In this document: positions 7,475 through 15,973 of the stretch, piece after piece
Numbering within the stretch: the stretch's first letter is position 1
Layout: every line of letters starts with the position of its first letter
Source of the DNA: Bradyrhizobium cajani
GTDB taxonomy: Bacteria > Pseudomonadota > Alphaproteobacteria > Rhizobiales > Xanthobacteraceae
Direction: 5' to 3'
Length of the DNA: 52,996 bases
Assembly (NCBI RefSeq): GCF_009759665.1
Contig: NZ_WQNE01000042.1
Span: forward strand, 1 to 52,996
The notes under the pieces: model-generated
What the model saw: only the letters and a program-made list of their open reading frames with translations
Database searches by the model: none
Told to the model about the DNA's origin: nothing
Program-made: the position numbers and the translations under genes

Positions 7475-8533
7475 TTACTGCGAAACCGTCTGCACCACGC
7501 TCGAGATCGGACGCGTGGTCGTGCTTGCTGTCGGCACCTTCATATCCTTCATCAGCGCCTCGTCATATTCCGGCAGCGTCTGGAAGGTGGTCTTGGCCTT
7601 CATCTGCACGATCTTGTAGCCGCCGGCCTTGAGCCGCGCGAGCAGCGCCGGCATGGCTTCGCCGGTGTGCTTCTGGAAATCGTGCATCAGGATGATGCCC
7701 TTGCCGAGCTTGTCGAGCCTGGTCATCACGGTCTCGACGATCTTCTCCGGCGTAGCGCCCTTCCTGAAGTCGAAGGAGTCGATGTCGGTCGAGAACATCG
7801 CGACGTTGCGGGTACCGAAATAGCTCACCATCGCCGGGTTGTGCTGAAGCTGCGGGAAGCGGAAGAACGGCGCCGGGTTGGTGCCGAGCGCGAACCTCAC
7901 CGCGCTGAAGCCCTTCTCGACCTCGTCCTTGACTTGGCTCTCGGTCATCTTCTTGCTGTTCAGGTTGACATGCGACCAGGTGTGCGTGCCGACCGTGTGG
8001 CCCTGGGCCAGCACCTGGCGCAGGATTTCCGGATGATAGGTCGCGTGCTTGCCGACCGAGAAGAACAGGCCCTTGGTGCATTCATCCGCGAGCGCCTTCA
8101 GCACCGCGGGCGTGTTGACCGGCCACGGACCGTCGTCGAAGGTCAGCACGACCTCCTTGTCGGTCAGGAAGTCGAACTGCTTGAAGTGCTCGAAGCCGAA
8201 GCCGGGCCCGCCGGTGGTGTCGATCTCGACCACGCGGGCGACGCCCAGCGCGTTCGGATTGGCGCAGGCCTGTTTCTGCTGCACCGGCATGGCCGGGGCG
8301 GGCGCGGACGCCGAGGCGGAGGCTGCCGCCGGCTTGGCCGCGATCGCCGCGGTGGTCTCGACGTCATTCCTGGCGGCGAGCTTCGCCGGTGCCGGCAACG
8401 GATCGGCGGCACGGGCGGCCGTTGTCTTGGGAGCGCCCTGATCGGCGCGCGCGGAATAATAAAACCAACCGCCGGCGGCGATCACGACCGCCGCAACTAC
8501 ACTGGCCAGCATCAGGCCCAACGCATTACGCAT
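7475..8533 (-). CDS. Membrane-anchored polysaccharide deacetylase (NodB homology)
   Basis: 352 residues from the ATG at 8533, which has a GGAAAG upstream; an in-frame TTG at 8548 is less likely. One N-terminal membrane helix (about 5-27) and an Ala-rich linker precede a carbohydrate esterase 4 domain at about 125-320. Motifs: TFDDGP at 131-136 (catalytic base and metal Asp), H184-x3-H188 metal histidines, R-F-P at 225-227 and LMHD at 292-295. All are intact, so a metal-dependent de-N- or O-acetylase acting in the periplasm on peptidoglycan or exopolysaccharide is likely. The substrate is unknown. It stands alone, divergent from the small gene at 8786. Confidence 0.92.
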   Translation of the reverse strand: MRNALGLMLASVVAAVVIAAGGWFYYSARADQGAPKTTAARAADPLPAPAKLAARNDVETTAAIAAKPAAASASASAPAPAMPVQQKQACANPNALGVARVVEIDTTGGPGFGFEHFKQFDFLTDKEVVLTFDDGPWPVNTPAVLKALADECTKGLFFSVGKHATYHPEILRQVLAQGHTVGTHTWSHVNLNSKKMTESQVKDEVEKGFSAVRFALGTNPAPFFRFPQLQHNPAMVSYFGTRNVAMFSTDIDSFDFRKGATPEKIVETVMTRLDKLGKGIILMHDFQKHTGEAMPALLARLKAGGYKIVQMKAKTTFQTLPEYDEALMKDMKVPTASTTTRPISSVVQTVSQ

Positions 8534-8662
8534 CGTTACTCTTTCCAATTACGCAACCAAACCGGCGGAATTTCCCGCGCGACGAGCCATTAATGCGAAG
8601 GAACAGTTAACGTGACACCAACACGACAGCGGTTGCGGAGGAATTTCAGCGAGGTGCGCCAA

Positions 8663-8708
8663 AGTGACCGATGTCACAGTCAGGGTGTGGCTTGTGACCA
8701 TCATCACG
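8663..8708. promoter_or_regulatory. Two Crp-like dyads 30 bp apart
   Basis: First dyad 8663-8678, AGTGA-CCGATG-TCACA; second dyad 8693-8708, TGTGA-CCATCA-TCACG. Their centres are 30 bp apart, about three helical turns. They lie between the deacetylase (leftward from 8533) and the small secreted gene at 8786, so they could serve either. The match to the Crp consensus is by eye. Confidence 0.5.
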
Positions 8709-8785
8709 GTGGAAACTGTTTTGCTGGAGCATCGTAGTTCCCATCAACAACGGGCCCGCTTGCTGCGGTGCCATGGGAGCTTCAG

Positions 8786-9079
8786 ATGACCAAGTCGTTT
8801 ACTGTCAGGATACGTGACACCGGTCTGGCCCTGGGCTTTGCCGCCATCGTCTCGCTTGTCACGACGACCTCGAGCTTCGCCTTCTCGGCGGAGGCGCAGC
8901 AGATGTGCACCGGCGATGCCTTCCGCCTGTGCTCGTCGGAAATTCCCAACATCCCGAAGATCACCGCCTGCATGATGAAGCATCGCTCCGACCTCAGCGC
9001 CGGCTGCCGCGCGGTGATGGACAAGAATCTCGCCAAGGGCGCGTCGCGCAAGGTCGCTGACGCGAAGGACAGCCAGTAA
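8786..9079 (+). CDS. Small secreted cysteine-rich protein
   Basis: 97 residues. The signal peptide is longer than usual (about residues 1-36, hydrophobic core LALGFAAIVSLV). The mature part has four cysteines in the pattern C-x3-(A/D)-x2-R-x-C ... C-M-x-K-x3-D-L-S-x-G-C, which resembles the short cysteine-rich repeat seen in GLG1-type proteins (pfam00839). The ATG at 8786 follows GGGAGC; a GTG frame from 8768 lacks one. It is followed by a second gene of the same kind at 9243. The function is unknown; two structural disulfides are likely. Confidence 0.8.
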   Translation: MTKSFTVRIRDTGLALGFAAIVSLVTTTSSFAFSAEAQQMCTGDAFRLCSSEIPNIPKITACMMKHRSDLSAGCRAVMDKNLAKGASRKVADAKDSQ

Positions 9080-9091
9080 GCGAACGCGCAA

Positions 9092-9103
9092 CAACGATCG
9101 TTG
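9092..9103. other. 12-bp perfect palindrome
   Basis: CAACGATCGTTG, 13 bases past the stop of the gene ending at 9079. It could be a weak transcript end or a protein site. A GC-rich hairpin (CCGGCCTCGAGCCGG) follows near 9132. Nothing else is seen in the 163-base gap. Confidence 0.3.
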
Positions 9104-9242
9104 CGTCGGTTAGCTCCCCACGCGATGTGTCCCGGCCTCGAGCCGGGGCCACGCGATTCAGCCTGCCAACAAAGCCGTTGCGGCTGAGGGGGCGTCGCAC
9201 TAGCTTCGCCCGCAATTCGTTCCGGGTAAGAGGCATTACGCG

Positions 9243-9458
9243 ATGACAAGATTTCTTTTCGTTATTTCCCTGCTCCTGTGCACGTCGGCCGCGTCCGCGC
9301 AGCAACAGCCCGGCCACGACGCCTGCGCGCGCGATGTCTCGCGCTTCTGCCGTGCCGTGATGAACAATGGCGATGGCGCCGTGCTTGCCTGCCTGAAGCA
9401 GAACCGCACCCGGCTGAGCAAAGGCTGCGACAAGGTGCTGACGGATCATGGGCAGTAA
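9243..9458 (+). CDS. Small secreted cysteine-rich protein, second copy
   Basis: 71 residues. The signal peptide MTRFLFVISLLLCTSAASAQ is cleaved near residue 19. The mature part has the same four-cysteine layout as the gene ending at 9079: C-A-R-D-V-x-R-F-C, then C-L-K-x4-R-L-S-x-G-C. The two mature domains align over most of their length, so they are probably ancient paralogues. AAGAGG lies about ten bases before the ATG. A palindromic repeat begins three bases after the stop. The function is unknown. Confidence 0.78.
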   Translation: MTRFLFVISLLLCTSAASAQQQPGHDACARDVSRFCRAVMNNGDGAVLACLKQNRTRLSKGCDKVLTDHGQ

Positions 9459-9460
9459 CT

Positions 9461-9564
9461 GTCATTCCGGGGCGCGCGAAGTGCGAACCCGGAATCCATT
9501 GAGCCGCATACGCCTGAGAGGAATGGATTCCGGGTTCGCACCTGACGGCGCGCCCCGGAATGAC
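9461..9564. repeat. Palindromic repeat, CATTCCGGGG class
   Basis: Begins GTCATTCCGGGGCGCGC and ends with the complement; inner arms GAACCCGGAATCCAT and ATGGATTCCGGGTTC also pair. It fills the gap between the 3' ends of two convergent genes. The same class recurs at 21339, 35219, 43294 and 45249. Confidence 0.85.
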
Positions 9565-9569
9565 GAGAC

Positions 9570-11258
9570 CTACGTGCTGCTCCCCGCCGCGGTTGCGACC
9601 ACCGGCAGCACCTCCTCGTTGGCGCGGTCCGGCGTCTCGTCCTTCCAGCGCACCGAGCCGAACGGGCGCTCCAGCATGCGGCGGATCCGCACCGGCTCGG
9701 GGCCGATGTGGAAGGCGATCGCCTCCTGGTGCAGCGCGCGTTCGGACTGGGTCGAGCGGTTGCGCTGGCGCAGATAGTCGAGCCAGGTCGGACAGTGATA
9801 GCGCTCGGTCCACAATTCCGGGTCGGCGATGTCGCGCGCGATCGACCAGCCATAGGCGCCGTTGCGCTGCCGCGAGAGCTGCACGTCCTGCATCACATTG
9901 TGGAAGGCGCGCGCGTTCTCTTGGGCGACGCGGTATTCGATCTCGACCACCAGCGGCCCGCTGCGTCCCGTCAGCGAGAGCCTCACTTCCGGATCGGCCA
10001 GCACGTCGGCATCCTCGTTGCGGGCGCCGACGCGCGGCATCGTGAGCCAGATGCCGAGCAGCGGCGAGATCAGCATCAGGCCGGCAGCGGTCAGCAGCGC
10101 GACCTCGACGCCGGCATAGTCGGTGAGATGGCCCCAGCCCCAGGCGCCGATCGCGATGCCGCCCGAAATCGAGGCCTGGAACGCCGCGAGCGAGCGGCCG
10201 GCGACCCAGCGCGGCGCCGAGAGCTGCACGCCGATGTTGAACAGCGCGACGGCGGCCATCCAGACGGCACCGGCGAGCACCAGCGCGGTCGCGGTCAGCA
10301 CCGGCTCGGTGCTCACGGCAAGGGCGGCCATCGCGAACGCCATCGAAATGGTGCAGGCGCGGATCGCCGCCTCGCCGCTCATGCGCTTGCGCAATTCGTG
10401 GATGTTGAGCGCGCCGACGACCGCGCCCATGCCGAAGGCGCCGAGCATGATGCCATAGGTCTGTGCGCCGCCGTGCAGCATGTCGCGCGCGACCAGTGGC
10501 ATCAGCGCCATCACGGCACCGCCGATCAGCCCCATCACCAGCGTGCGCAGCAGCACGATCTTGATCGGCGGCGAGTTGGTGATGTAGCGCACGCCGGAGA
10601 CCATGGCGCGATTGAGCTTCTCCCGCGGCAGGCGCGACGGTTCGACACTGCGCCGCCACAGCAGCAGCACCACCAGCAGCGGCAGGTAGAGGATCGCATT
10701 GCAGGCAAACGCGGCGACCGCGCCGAGCGCGGCGACGATGACGCCGCCGACCGCAGGACCGAAGCTGCGCGCGATGTTGTAGCTGATGCCGTTCAGCGCG
10801 ACGGCCGAAGGCAGTGCATCCGGCGGCACCTGCTCGCTGACCGAGGACTGCCAGGCCGGTCCGAACAGTGCGTTGCCGCTGCCGACTACGAAACAGAAAG
10901 CCAGCAGCGTTTCCGGGGTGATGAGGTTGAACCAGGCCAGAACAGTGAGCGCGGTCGCACCGGTCAGCGCGATCGCGAGCGAGACCAGGGTGACGACACG
11001 GCGGTCATACATGTCGGCGATGGCGCCGGCCGGCATCGAGATCAGCATGATCGGCAGCATCAGCGCGGTCTGCACCAGCGCCACCTTGTCGGCCGAGGCC
11101 GCCATCTGCGTCATCGCCCAGGCGGCGCCCACACCCTGGATCAGGAGGCCGAGATTGGAGAGCAGGCTGGCGAGCCAGATGCGCCGGAACACGGTGTACC
11201 GCAGCGGCGCGGCGATGCCGTCGCCGGCGAATTTCTGACGGTTCGGCTGCTCGGTCAT
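9570..11258 (-). CDS. MFS exporter (EntS/MFS_3 type) with extra C-terminal domain
   Basis: 562 residues. About 12 membrane helices span roughly 25-405, with the MFS loop signature AGAIADMYDRR after helix 2, as in transmembrane secretion effectors (pfam05977) such as EntS. Residues about 420-545 form a soluble cytoplasmic tail whose pattern (VVEIEYRV...., Y-x-C-P-T-W-x-D-Y-L) resembles dimeric alpha/beta-barrel monooxygenase-like domains. Fusions of this type are known for the family; the tail's role is not. AAGGGGA precedes the ATG. The cargo is unknown; no siderophore genes are nearby. Confidence 0.88.
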   Translation of the reverse strand: MTEQPNRQKFAGDGIAAPLRYTVFRRIWLASLLSNLGLLIQGVGAAWAMTQMAASADKVALVQTALMLPIMLISMPAGAIADMYDRRVVTLVSLAIALTGATALTVLAWFNLITPETLLAFCFVVGSGNALFGPAWQSSVSEQVPPDALPSAVALNGISYNIARSFGPAVGGVIVAALGAVAAFACNAILYLPLLVVLLLWRRSVEPSRLPREKLNRAMVSGVRYITNSPPIKIVLLRTLVMGLIGGAVMALMPLVARDMLHGGAQTYGIMLGAFGMGAVVGALNIHELRKRMSGEAAIRACTISMAFAMAALAVSTEPVLTATALVLAGAVWMAAVALFNIGVQLSAPRWVAGRSLAAFQASISGGIAIGAWGWGHLTDYAGVEVALLTAAGLMLISPLLGIWLTMPRVGARNEDADVLADPEVRLSLTGRSGPLVVEIEYRVAQENARAFHNVMQDVQLSRQRNGAYGWSIARDIADPELWTERYHCPTWLDYLRQRNRSTQSERALHQEAIAFHIGPEPVRIRRMLERPFGSVRWKDETPDRANEEVLPVVATAAGSST

Positions 11259-11394
11259 ATCCCCTTCCAGATGGGCTGGCAGAACTGGCTTCAGCGATTC
11301 CGGCCGGTCCAGTGATGCCTGCGAAAGTCCTTCGCTGTCCAGTGGTTAGGCAGGTATAAGCGGTGCAAAGATAGTGATGCCGGAGAGGAACAGA

Positions 11395-12759
11395 ATGAAG
11401 CTGTCGCGACGGACGATCCTGCTGGGGGCGGGCAGCTTGCCTTTCGCGGTTGCGAGCTTGCGGACGGGCGCGGTGGCCCAACCTGCCGCCACGCCGAGCG
11501 AGGTGCCTCCGATTCTGTTCGTCCACGGCAATGGCGACTATGACGCGCTCTGGATGACGACCTTGTGGCGGATGGAATCCAACGGCATCGCGCGCGACCG
11601 CATGGCCGCGATCAATTTCACGGATCCGCTGGCGCGGAGCGACGACAAGGTCGAGCAGGCGAACCGCTCCTCGACCGAGGATCAACGTCGCGAGCTCGCC
11701 GCCGCCATCGCCGACTTGAAGCGACGCACCGGCGCGGCGCGCGTGGCGCTGGTCGGCAGCTCGCGCGGCGGCTATGCGATCCGCAACGTCATCAGAAGCG
11801 GCGGTGCCGGCGATGTCAGTCACGCCGTCCTGTGCGGCACGCCCAATCACGGCGTATTCGCGACCGACGAGCAGCCCAACAACGAGTTCAACGGCCGCGG
11901 CCCATTCCTGCGCGGCCTGAACGAGGGCGAGAGCGAGGTGACGCCGGGCGTGGCTTTTCTCACATTGCGCAGCGACGGCATGGACAAATACGCGCAAGCG
12001 GACGGCCGCTTCATCGGCAAGCCCGGCGCGCCCACCGGTGTCACCAATGAGGGGCCGGAGCTGAAGGGCGCTACCAATCTCGTGCTCGGTGCGCTCGACC
12101 ATCGCGAGGTGGCGTTTCATCCGCGAGCCTTCCGCGAGATCTACAAGTTCATCGCCGGCCGCGAGCCGGATCGCATCGCGATCGTGCCGGAGCAGAGCGT
12201 CAGGCTGAACGGCCTGGTCACGGGCACGCCGGGCGGCGTGGCCACCAATCGCCCGGTTGCGGGCGCAACCGTCGAGATCTTCCGCGTCGATCCCGAAACC
12301 GGCGAGCGCAAGGGCAACGCCGTGCACAGCGCGAAGACCGGCGCTGACGGCCGTTGGGGGACGGCGCAGGTCGATCCCGCCTGGTCGCTTGAATTCGTCC
12401 TGGCATCGCCGGATGCGCCGACGACGCATATCTATCGCTCGCCCTTCCCGCGCTCGTCCGACGTCGTGCACCTGCGCGCCGCGCGTCCGTTCGGCCCGGC
12501 CGACAAGGAGGCGGCAGCCGTCGTGATCATGTCGCGTCCGCGCGGCTATTTCGGCCTGCCGCGGGACGTGGTGCTGTTCGACGGCAAGGAGCCCGCCGAC
12601 GTCAAGCCGGGCGTGCCCACGGATGCGGCAGCGACACTGCGGCTTTCGGCCGCCGAGGCCGGGCGTAACGTCGTGGCCCAGTTCGGCGAAGAACGAATTG
12701 TGGCGCGCGCCTGGCCTGCGTCGGAGAACAGGATTGCGGTTGCCGAACTGACTTACTAG
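11395..12759 (+). CDS. Tat-exported alpha/beta hydrolase with C-terminal beta domain
   Basis: 454 residues from the ATG at 11395 (GAGAGG upstream). A twin-arginine signal (S-R-R-T-I-L-L, residues 4-10) is followed by a hydrophobic stretch and A-V-A-Q. The hydrolase fold covers about 37-265, with FVHGNGD at 42-48 (oxyanion loop) and the nucleophile elbow GSSRGG at 121-126. Residues about 270-360 look like a beta-sandwich of the transthyretin or carboxypeptidase-regulatory kind (GATVEIFRVDPETGER). The substrate is unknown; an esterase or lipase is likely. A P450 begins 34 bp downstream on the same strand. Confidence 0.85.
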   Translation: MKLSRRTILLGAGSLPFAVASLRTGAVAQPAATPSEVPPILFVHGNGDYDALWMTTLWRMESNGIARDRMAAINFTDPLARSDDKVEQANRSSTEDQRRELAAAIADLKRRTGAARVALVGSSRGGYAIRNVIRSGGAGDVSHAVLCGTPNHGVFATDEQPNNEFNGRGPFLRGLNEGESEVTPGVAFLTLRSDGMDKYAQADGRFIGKPGAPTGVTNEGPELKGATNLVLGALDHREVAFHPRAFREIYKFIAGREPDRIAIVPEQSVRLNGLVTGTPGGVATNRPVAGATVEIFRVDPETGERKGNAVHSAKTGADGRWGTAQVDPAWSLEFVLASPDAPTTHIYRSPFPRSSDVVHLRAARPFGPADKEAAAVVIMSRPRGYFGLPRDVVLFDGKEPADVKPGVPTDAAATLRLSAAEAGRNVVAQFGEERIVARAWPASENRIAVAELTY

Positions 12760-12793
12760 CTGTTTAGCTGCGTCACATCTGCGGGAGAGAGCC

Positions 12794-14161
12794 ATGAATA
12801 TCGCCAGCGTGCGTCGGCCCATCGTCCCTCCGACCCCACCGCGTGCGCCGGACGATATGTCGTTCCTTGCCAAGCTCGCGGTGATCCGGCGCAACATGAT
12901 CGCGACCTGGGGGCAGCGTGCCTACGAGGAAGAAATCATTCCGGGCCGCTTCATCTTCCGCAACAGTTTCATCCTGAATCGTCCGGATGCGATCCGGCAC
13001 ATCCTGGTCAGCAATTACGAGAACTACACGCGCACGCCGGCCGCCATTCGGATGCTGCGTCCCGTGCTCGGTGACGGCTTGCTGATCGCGGAAGGTCATT
13101 CTTGGACGTTTCAGCGCCGCACACTTGCGCCGGCGTTCACGCCGCGCGCCACCGCGAACCTCGTCCCGCACATGACCGCAGTGCTCGACGAGACCATCGC
13201 AAAGCTCGATGCCCGCACGAGCGAGGCCGTCGACTTGCGCGAGATCATGCAGCGCATGACGCTCGAGATCGCCGGACGCACGATGTTCTCGTTCGGCATG
13301 GACCGGCATGGTCCGACCTTGCGCAACTTCATCATGGAGTATGCCGAGCGGCTGGGGCGGGCGTATTTCCTCGACATGGTGCTGCCGGTGTCCTGGCCGA
13401 GCCCGATGGATTTTGCCCGCGCCCGCTTCCGCACGCGCTGGACCGAATTCGTCGCGATGCTGATCGCCGAGCGGCGTGCGGCCGGGAAGAAGGACGGCGC
13501 GCCGCCGCGCGACCTGTTCGATCTCATGGACGAGGCGCGCGATCCCGAAACGGGCAAGGGCTTCTCCGACGCGCAACTCGTCGACGAGGTCGCGACCATG
13601 ATTCTCGCGGGTCACGAGACCACGGCGACCGCGCTGTTCTGGGCGCTCTATCTGCTCGCGCTCGATCCGGAGACGCAGGAGCAGGTCGCCTCCGAGACCC
13701 GCGGCGAACATCTCGACAGCATCGCCGACATCGACCGGCAGAAATTCACCCGTGCCGTGGTCGATGAGACCATGCGGCTCTATCCGCCCGCCTTCCTTGT
13801 CGCGCGGGCTGCGCGCGACAAGGACAATGCGGCCGGCATCGAGATCGGCAAGGGCGACATCATCATGATCGCGCCATGGCTGCTGCATCGGCACGAGAAA
13901 CTTTGGGATCAGCCCAACGCGTTCATTCCCAAGCGCTTCATGTCGAAGGAGCCGCCCGATCGCTTTGCCTATCTGCCGTTCGGCGCGGGTCCTCGCGTTT
14001 GCATCGGCGCGGCGTTTGCGCAGGCCGAATCCGTGCTGGCGCTGGCCCGGCTGATCGGAGCGTTCCGCATCGAGCTCGCCGATGCGAATCCCGTGATCCC
14101 GCTCGGCGTCGTCACGACCCAGCCGGACCATTCACCCATGTTCCGCATCACGCGTCGGTGA
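12794..14161 (+). CDS. Cytochrome P450
   Basis: 455 residues. The I-helix oxygen-activation motif AGHETTA is at 272-278, the ExxR pair at E325/R328 (ETMRLYPP), and the haem loop FGAGPRVCIG has its axial thiolate at Cys403. There is no membrane anchor, so this is a soluble bacterial P450 that needs separate ferredoxin and reductase; neither is encoded nearby. The sequence around the haem loop resembles the CYP families related to fatty-acid hydroxylases, but I cannot assign a family or substrate. GGGAGAG precedes the ATG. It probably shares a transcript with the upstream hydrolase. Confidence 0.95.
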   Translation: MNIASVRRPIVPPTPPRAPDDMSFLAKLAVIRRNMIATWGQRAYEEEIIPGRFIFRNSFILNRPDAIRHILVSNYENYTRTPAAIRMLRPVLGDGLLIAEGHSWTFQRRTLAPAFTPRATANLVPHMTAVLDETIAKLDARTSEAVDLREIMQRMTLEIAGRTMFSFGMDRHGPTLRNFIMEYAERLGRAYFLDMVLPVSWPSPMDFARARFRTRWTEFVAMLIAERRAAGKKDGAPPRDLFDLMDEARDPETGKGFSDAQLVDEVATMILAGHETTATALFWALYLLALDPETQEQVASETRGEHLDSIADIDRQKFTRAVVDETMRLYPPAFLVARAARDKDNAAGIEIGKGDIIMIAPWLLHRHEKLWDQPNAFIPKRFMSKEPPDRFAYLPFGAGPRVCIGAAFAQAESVLALARLIGAFRIELADANPVIPLGVVTTQPDHSPMFRITRR

Positions 14162-14210
14162 CAGGCGTTCGTCCGGCCGAAGGCGTGATTACCCCAGCTA
14201 GAGTTCCGCC

Positions 14211-15620
14211 ATGAGCGACATCCAGGCCCAGTTCTCCGTTCTGAAGCAGACCGCCGATGCGAAGGTGGTCGACGCGATTGCGCGTCTGATCGACAGTGGC
14301 GAGGATCACGAGCTCAATCGCGTCAACGTGCTCGACTTCTCCGGCCAGCATGGCCTCGACGAAGAGCGCGTCATCTCCGCATTTCTGCACGCGGCGCGGC
14401 TCGGGCTGTTCGATCTCGGCTGGAACGTGCTGTGCCCGGGCTGCGGCGGCGTGCTGGGCGCGCACTCGACGCTGAAGGCGCTCAAGCCCGACGATTATCA
14501 TTGTGCGCTCTGCGCCTGCGGCTACAGGGCCTCCGTCGACGATCAGGTCGAGGTTTCCTTCACGGTGAATCCGCGTGTCCGGCGGATCGCCGCGCACGAT
14601 CCCGACTCGCTGCCGGTGTGGGAGTATTTCAAGCAGGTGTTCTGGAGCTCCGGCGTCGACTTCAACAAGGAATCGTTCGCAACGCTCGCCAACGAGGTGA
14701 CGCTGGACACGATGGAGCTGCCGGCCGGCGAGAAGGCAACGATGTCGCTGCAGCTGCCCGGCGACTTCATCATCATCTTCGAGCCGGTGACGCACGCGGC
14801 CCAGTTCATCGACGTCCAGGGCGAGCCGACCAGGGATCGCCAGCAACTCGCCATCATGTACAACAAGGTGCAGGCGCCGACGGGCACCACAGTCATGCGG
14901 CCGGGTCCGTTGCGGTTGTCGCTGGAGAACCAGGCCGGCGTGCGCGTGCTGCCGTCGGTGTTCATCGCGGCCGAGGCGCTCCATCATCTGATCGGCAAGC
15001 GCAAGCCGTTCCTCACCGCCAAGCGGATGCTGTCCAACCAGACGTTTCGCGATGTGTTCAAGGCCGACAATCTCAGCCTCGACCAGCGGCTCCAGATCAC
15101 GTCGCTGACCTTCCTGTTCACCGACCTGAAGGGTTCGACTGCGCTCTACGAGCGGGTCGGCGATCTCGCCGCCTTCGATCTCGTGCGCGCGCATTTCCAT
15201 GCGCTGCTGGAGATCATCTCCTCGGAGAAGGGCGCGGTGGTGAAGACGATCGGCGATGCCGTGATGGCGACGTTCGTCCGTCCCGAGCACGCGATCGTTG
15301 CCGGCCTGCGGATGCGCGCGGCGATGGATGAGCTCAACAGGAAACGCGGCACCGCCGACCTCATCGTCAAGATCGGCATCCATGAAGGTCCATGCCTTGC
15401 GGTGATGCTCAACGAGCGGCAGGATTATTTCGGTCAGACCGTCAACATCGCCGCGCGCGTGCAGAGCCTGTCGACCGCACAGGAGATCCACATCACCGGC
15501 CCGGTGCTGGATGCGCCCGCAGTCGCCGAGGTGCTCGAGCGGCGTGCGATCAAGCCGATCCAGAAGCAGGCGGCCCTGCGCGGCATCGCCGACAAGATGG
15601 TGGTGTACGAGATACCGTGA
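14211..15620 (+). CDS. Class III adenylate/guanylate cyclase with N-terminal zinc-ribbon region
   Basis: 469 residues. Residues about 15-110 comprise a helical winged-helix-like region and a putative zinc ribbon (C75-x2-C78 and C98-x2-C101), as in the DUF5939 region found before some cyclases. A beta-rich middle region covers about 110-290. The cyclase domain (about 300-425) holds the metal Asp in FTDLKGST, the second in GDAVMATF, and Y-F-G-Q-T-V-N-I-A-A-R. It has no membrane helices. It probably makes cAMP, since Lys and Asp-like selectivity residues fit, but this is not proven. It starts 49 bp after the P450. Confidence 0.9.
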   Translation: MSDIQAQFSVLKQTADAKVVDAIARLIDSGEDHELNRVNVLDFSGQHGLDEERVISAFLHAARLGLFDLGWNVLCPGCGGVLGAHSTLKALKPDDYHCALCACGYRASVDDQVEVSFTVNPRVRRIAAHDPDSLPVWEYFKQVFWSSGVDFNKESFATLANEVTLDTMELPAGEKATMSLQLPGDFIIIFEPVTHAAQFIDVQGEPTRDRQQLAIMYNKVQAPTGTTVMRPGPLRLSLENQAGVRVLPSVFIAAEALHHLIGKRKPFLTAKRMLSNQTFRDVFKADNLSLDQRLQITSLTFLFTDLKGSTALYERVGDLAAFDLVRAHFHALLEIISSEKGAVVKTIGDAVMATFVRPEHAIVAGLRMRAAMDELNRKRGTADLIVKIGIHEGPCLAVMLNERQDYFGQTVNIAARVQSLSTAQEIHITGPVLDAPAVAEVLERRAIKPIQKQAALRGIADKMVVYEIP

Positions 15621-15648
15621 GGGACTGACGGCGCCCGCCACAGTCTCC

Positions 15649-15733
15649 GTCATTGCGAGGAGCACTTGCGACGAAGCAATCCAGAATCCCTCCGCGGAAA
15701 GATTCTGGATTGCTTCGCTGCGCTCGCAATGAC
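15649..15733. repeat. Palindromic repeat, CATTGCGAG class
   Basis: Starts GTCATTGCGAGG and ends CTCGCAATGAC; inner arms GAAGCAATCCAGAATC and GATTCTGGATTGCTTC pair. It lies in the 353-base gap after the cyclase, which otherwise holds only the next repeat. Same class as 26058, 41500 and 44646. Confidence 0.85.
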
Positions 15734-15767
15734 GATGTAGAGACGAATGCGCGTCACACCATCAGCC

Positions 15768-15845
15768 GTCACGCCCAGGCATGACCTGGCATCCACGCCT
15801 TTTCTTTGTGGATACGCGTGGATGGCCGGGACAGGCCCATGACGG
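15768..15845. repeat. Palindromic repeat, GGCATCCACGC class
   Basis: Arms GGCATCCACGCC and GGCGTGGATG-like (GCGTGGATGGCC) pair around TTTTCTTTGTGGATA, flanked by GTCACGCCCAGG and CAGGCCCATGAC. An interspersed repeat of the gap before the TerB-like gene. Confidence 0.6.
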
Positions 15846-15973
15846 CACCCCCAGATTGCCGAAACGTAATACGCGCGCGGGACTGACGCACATTGCGCCA
15901 ATTGGGTTTCCCGCTCATATAATGCTGGTGGCGGCCGCGCTCCTCGCGGCCGCATCGATTTCGGTAGGATCTC

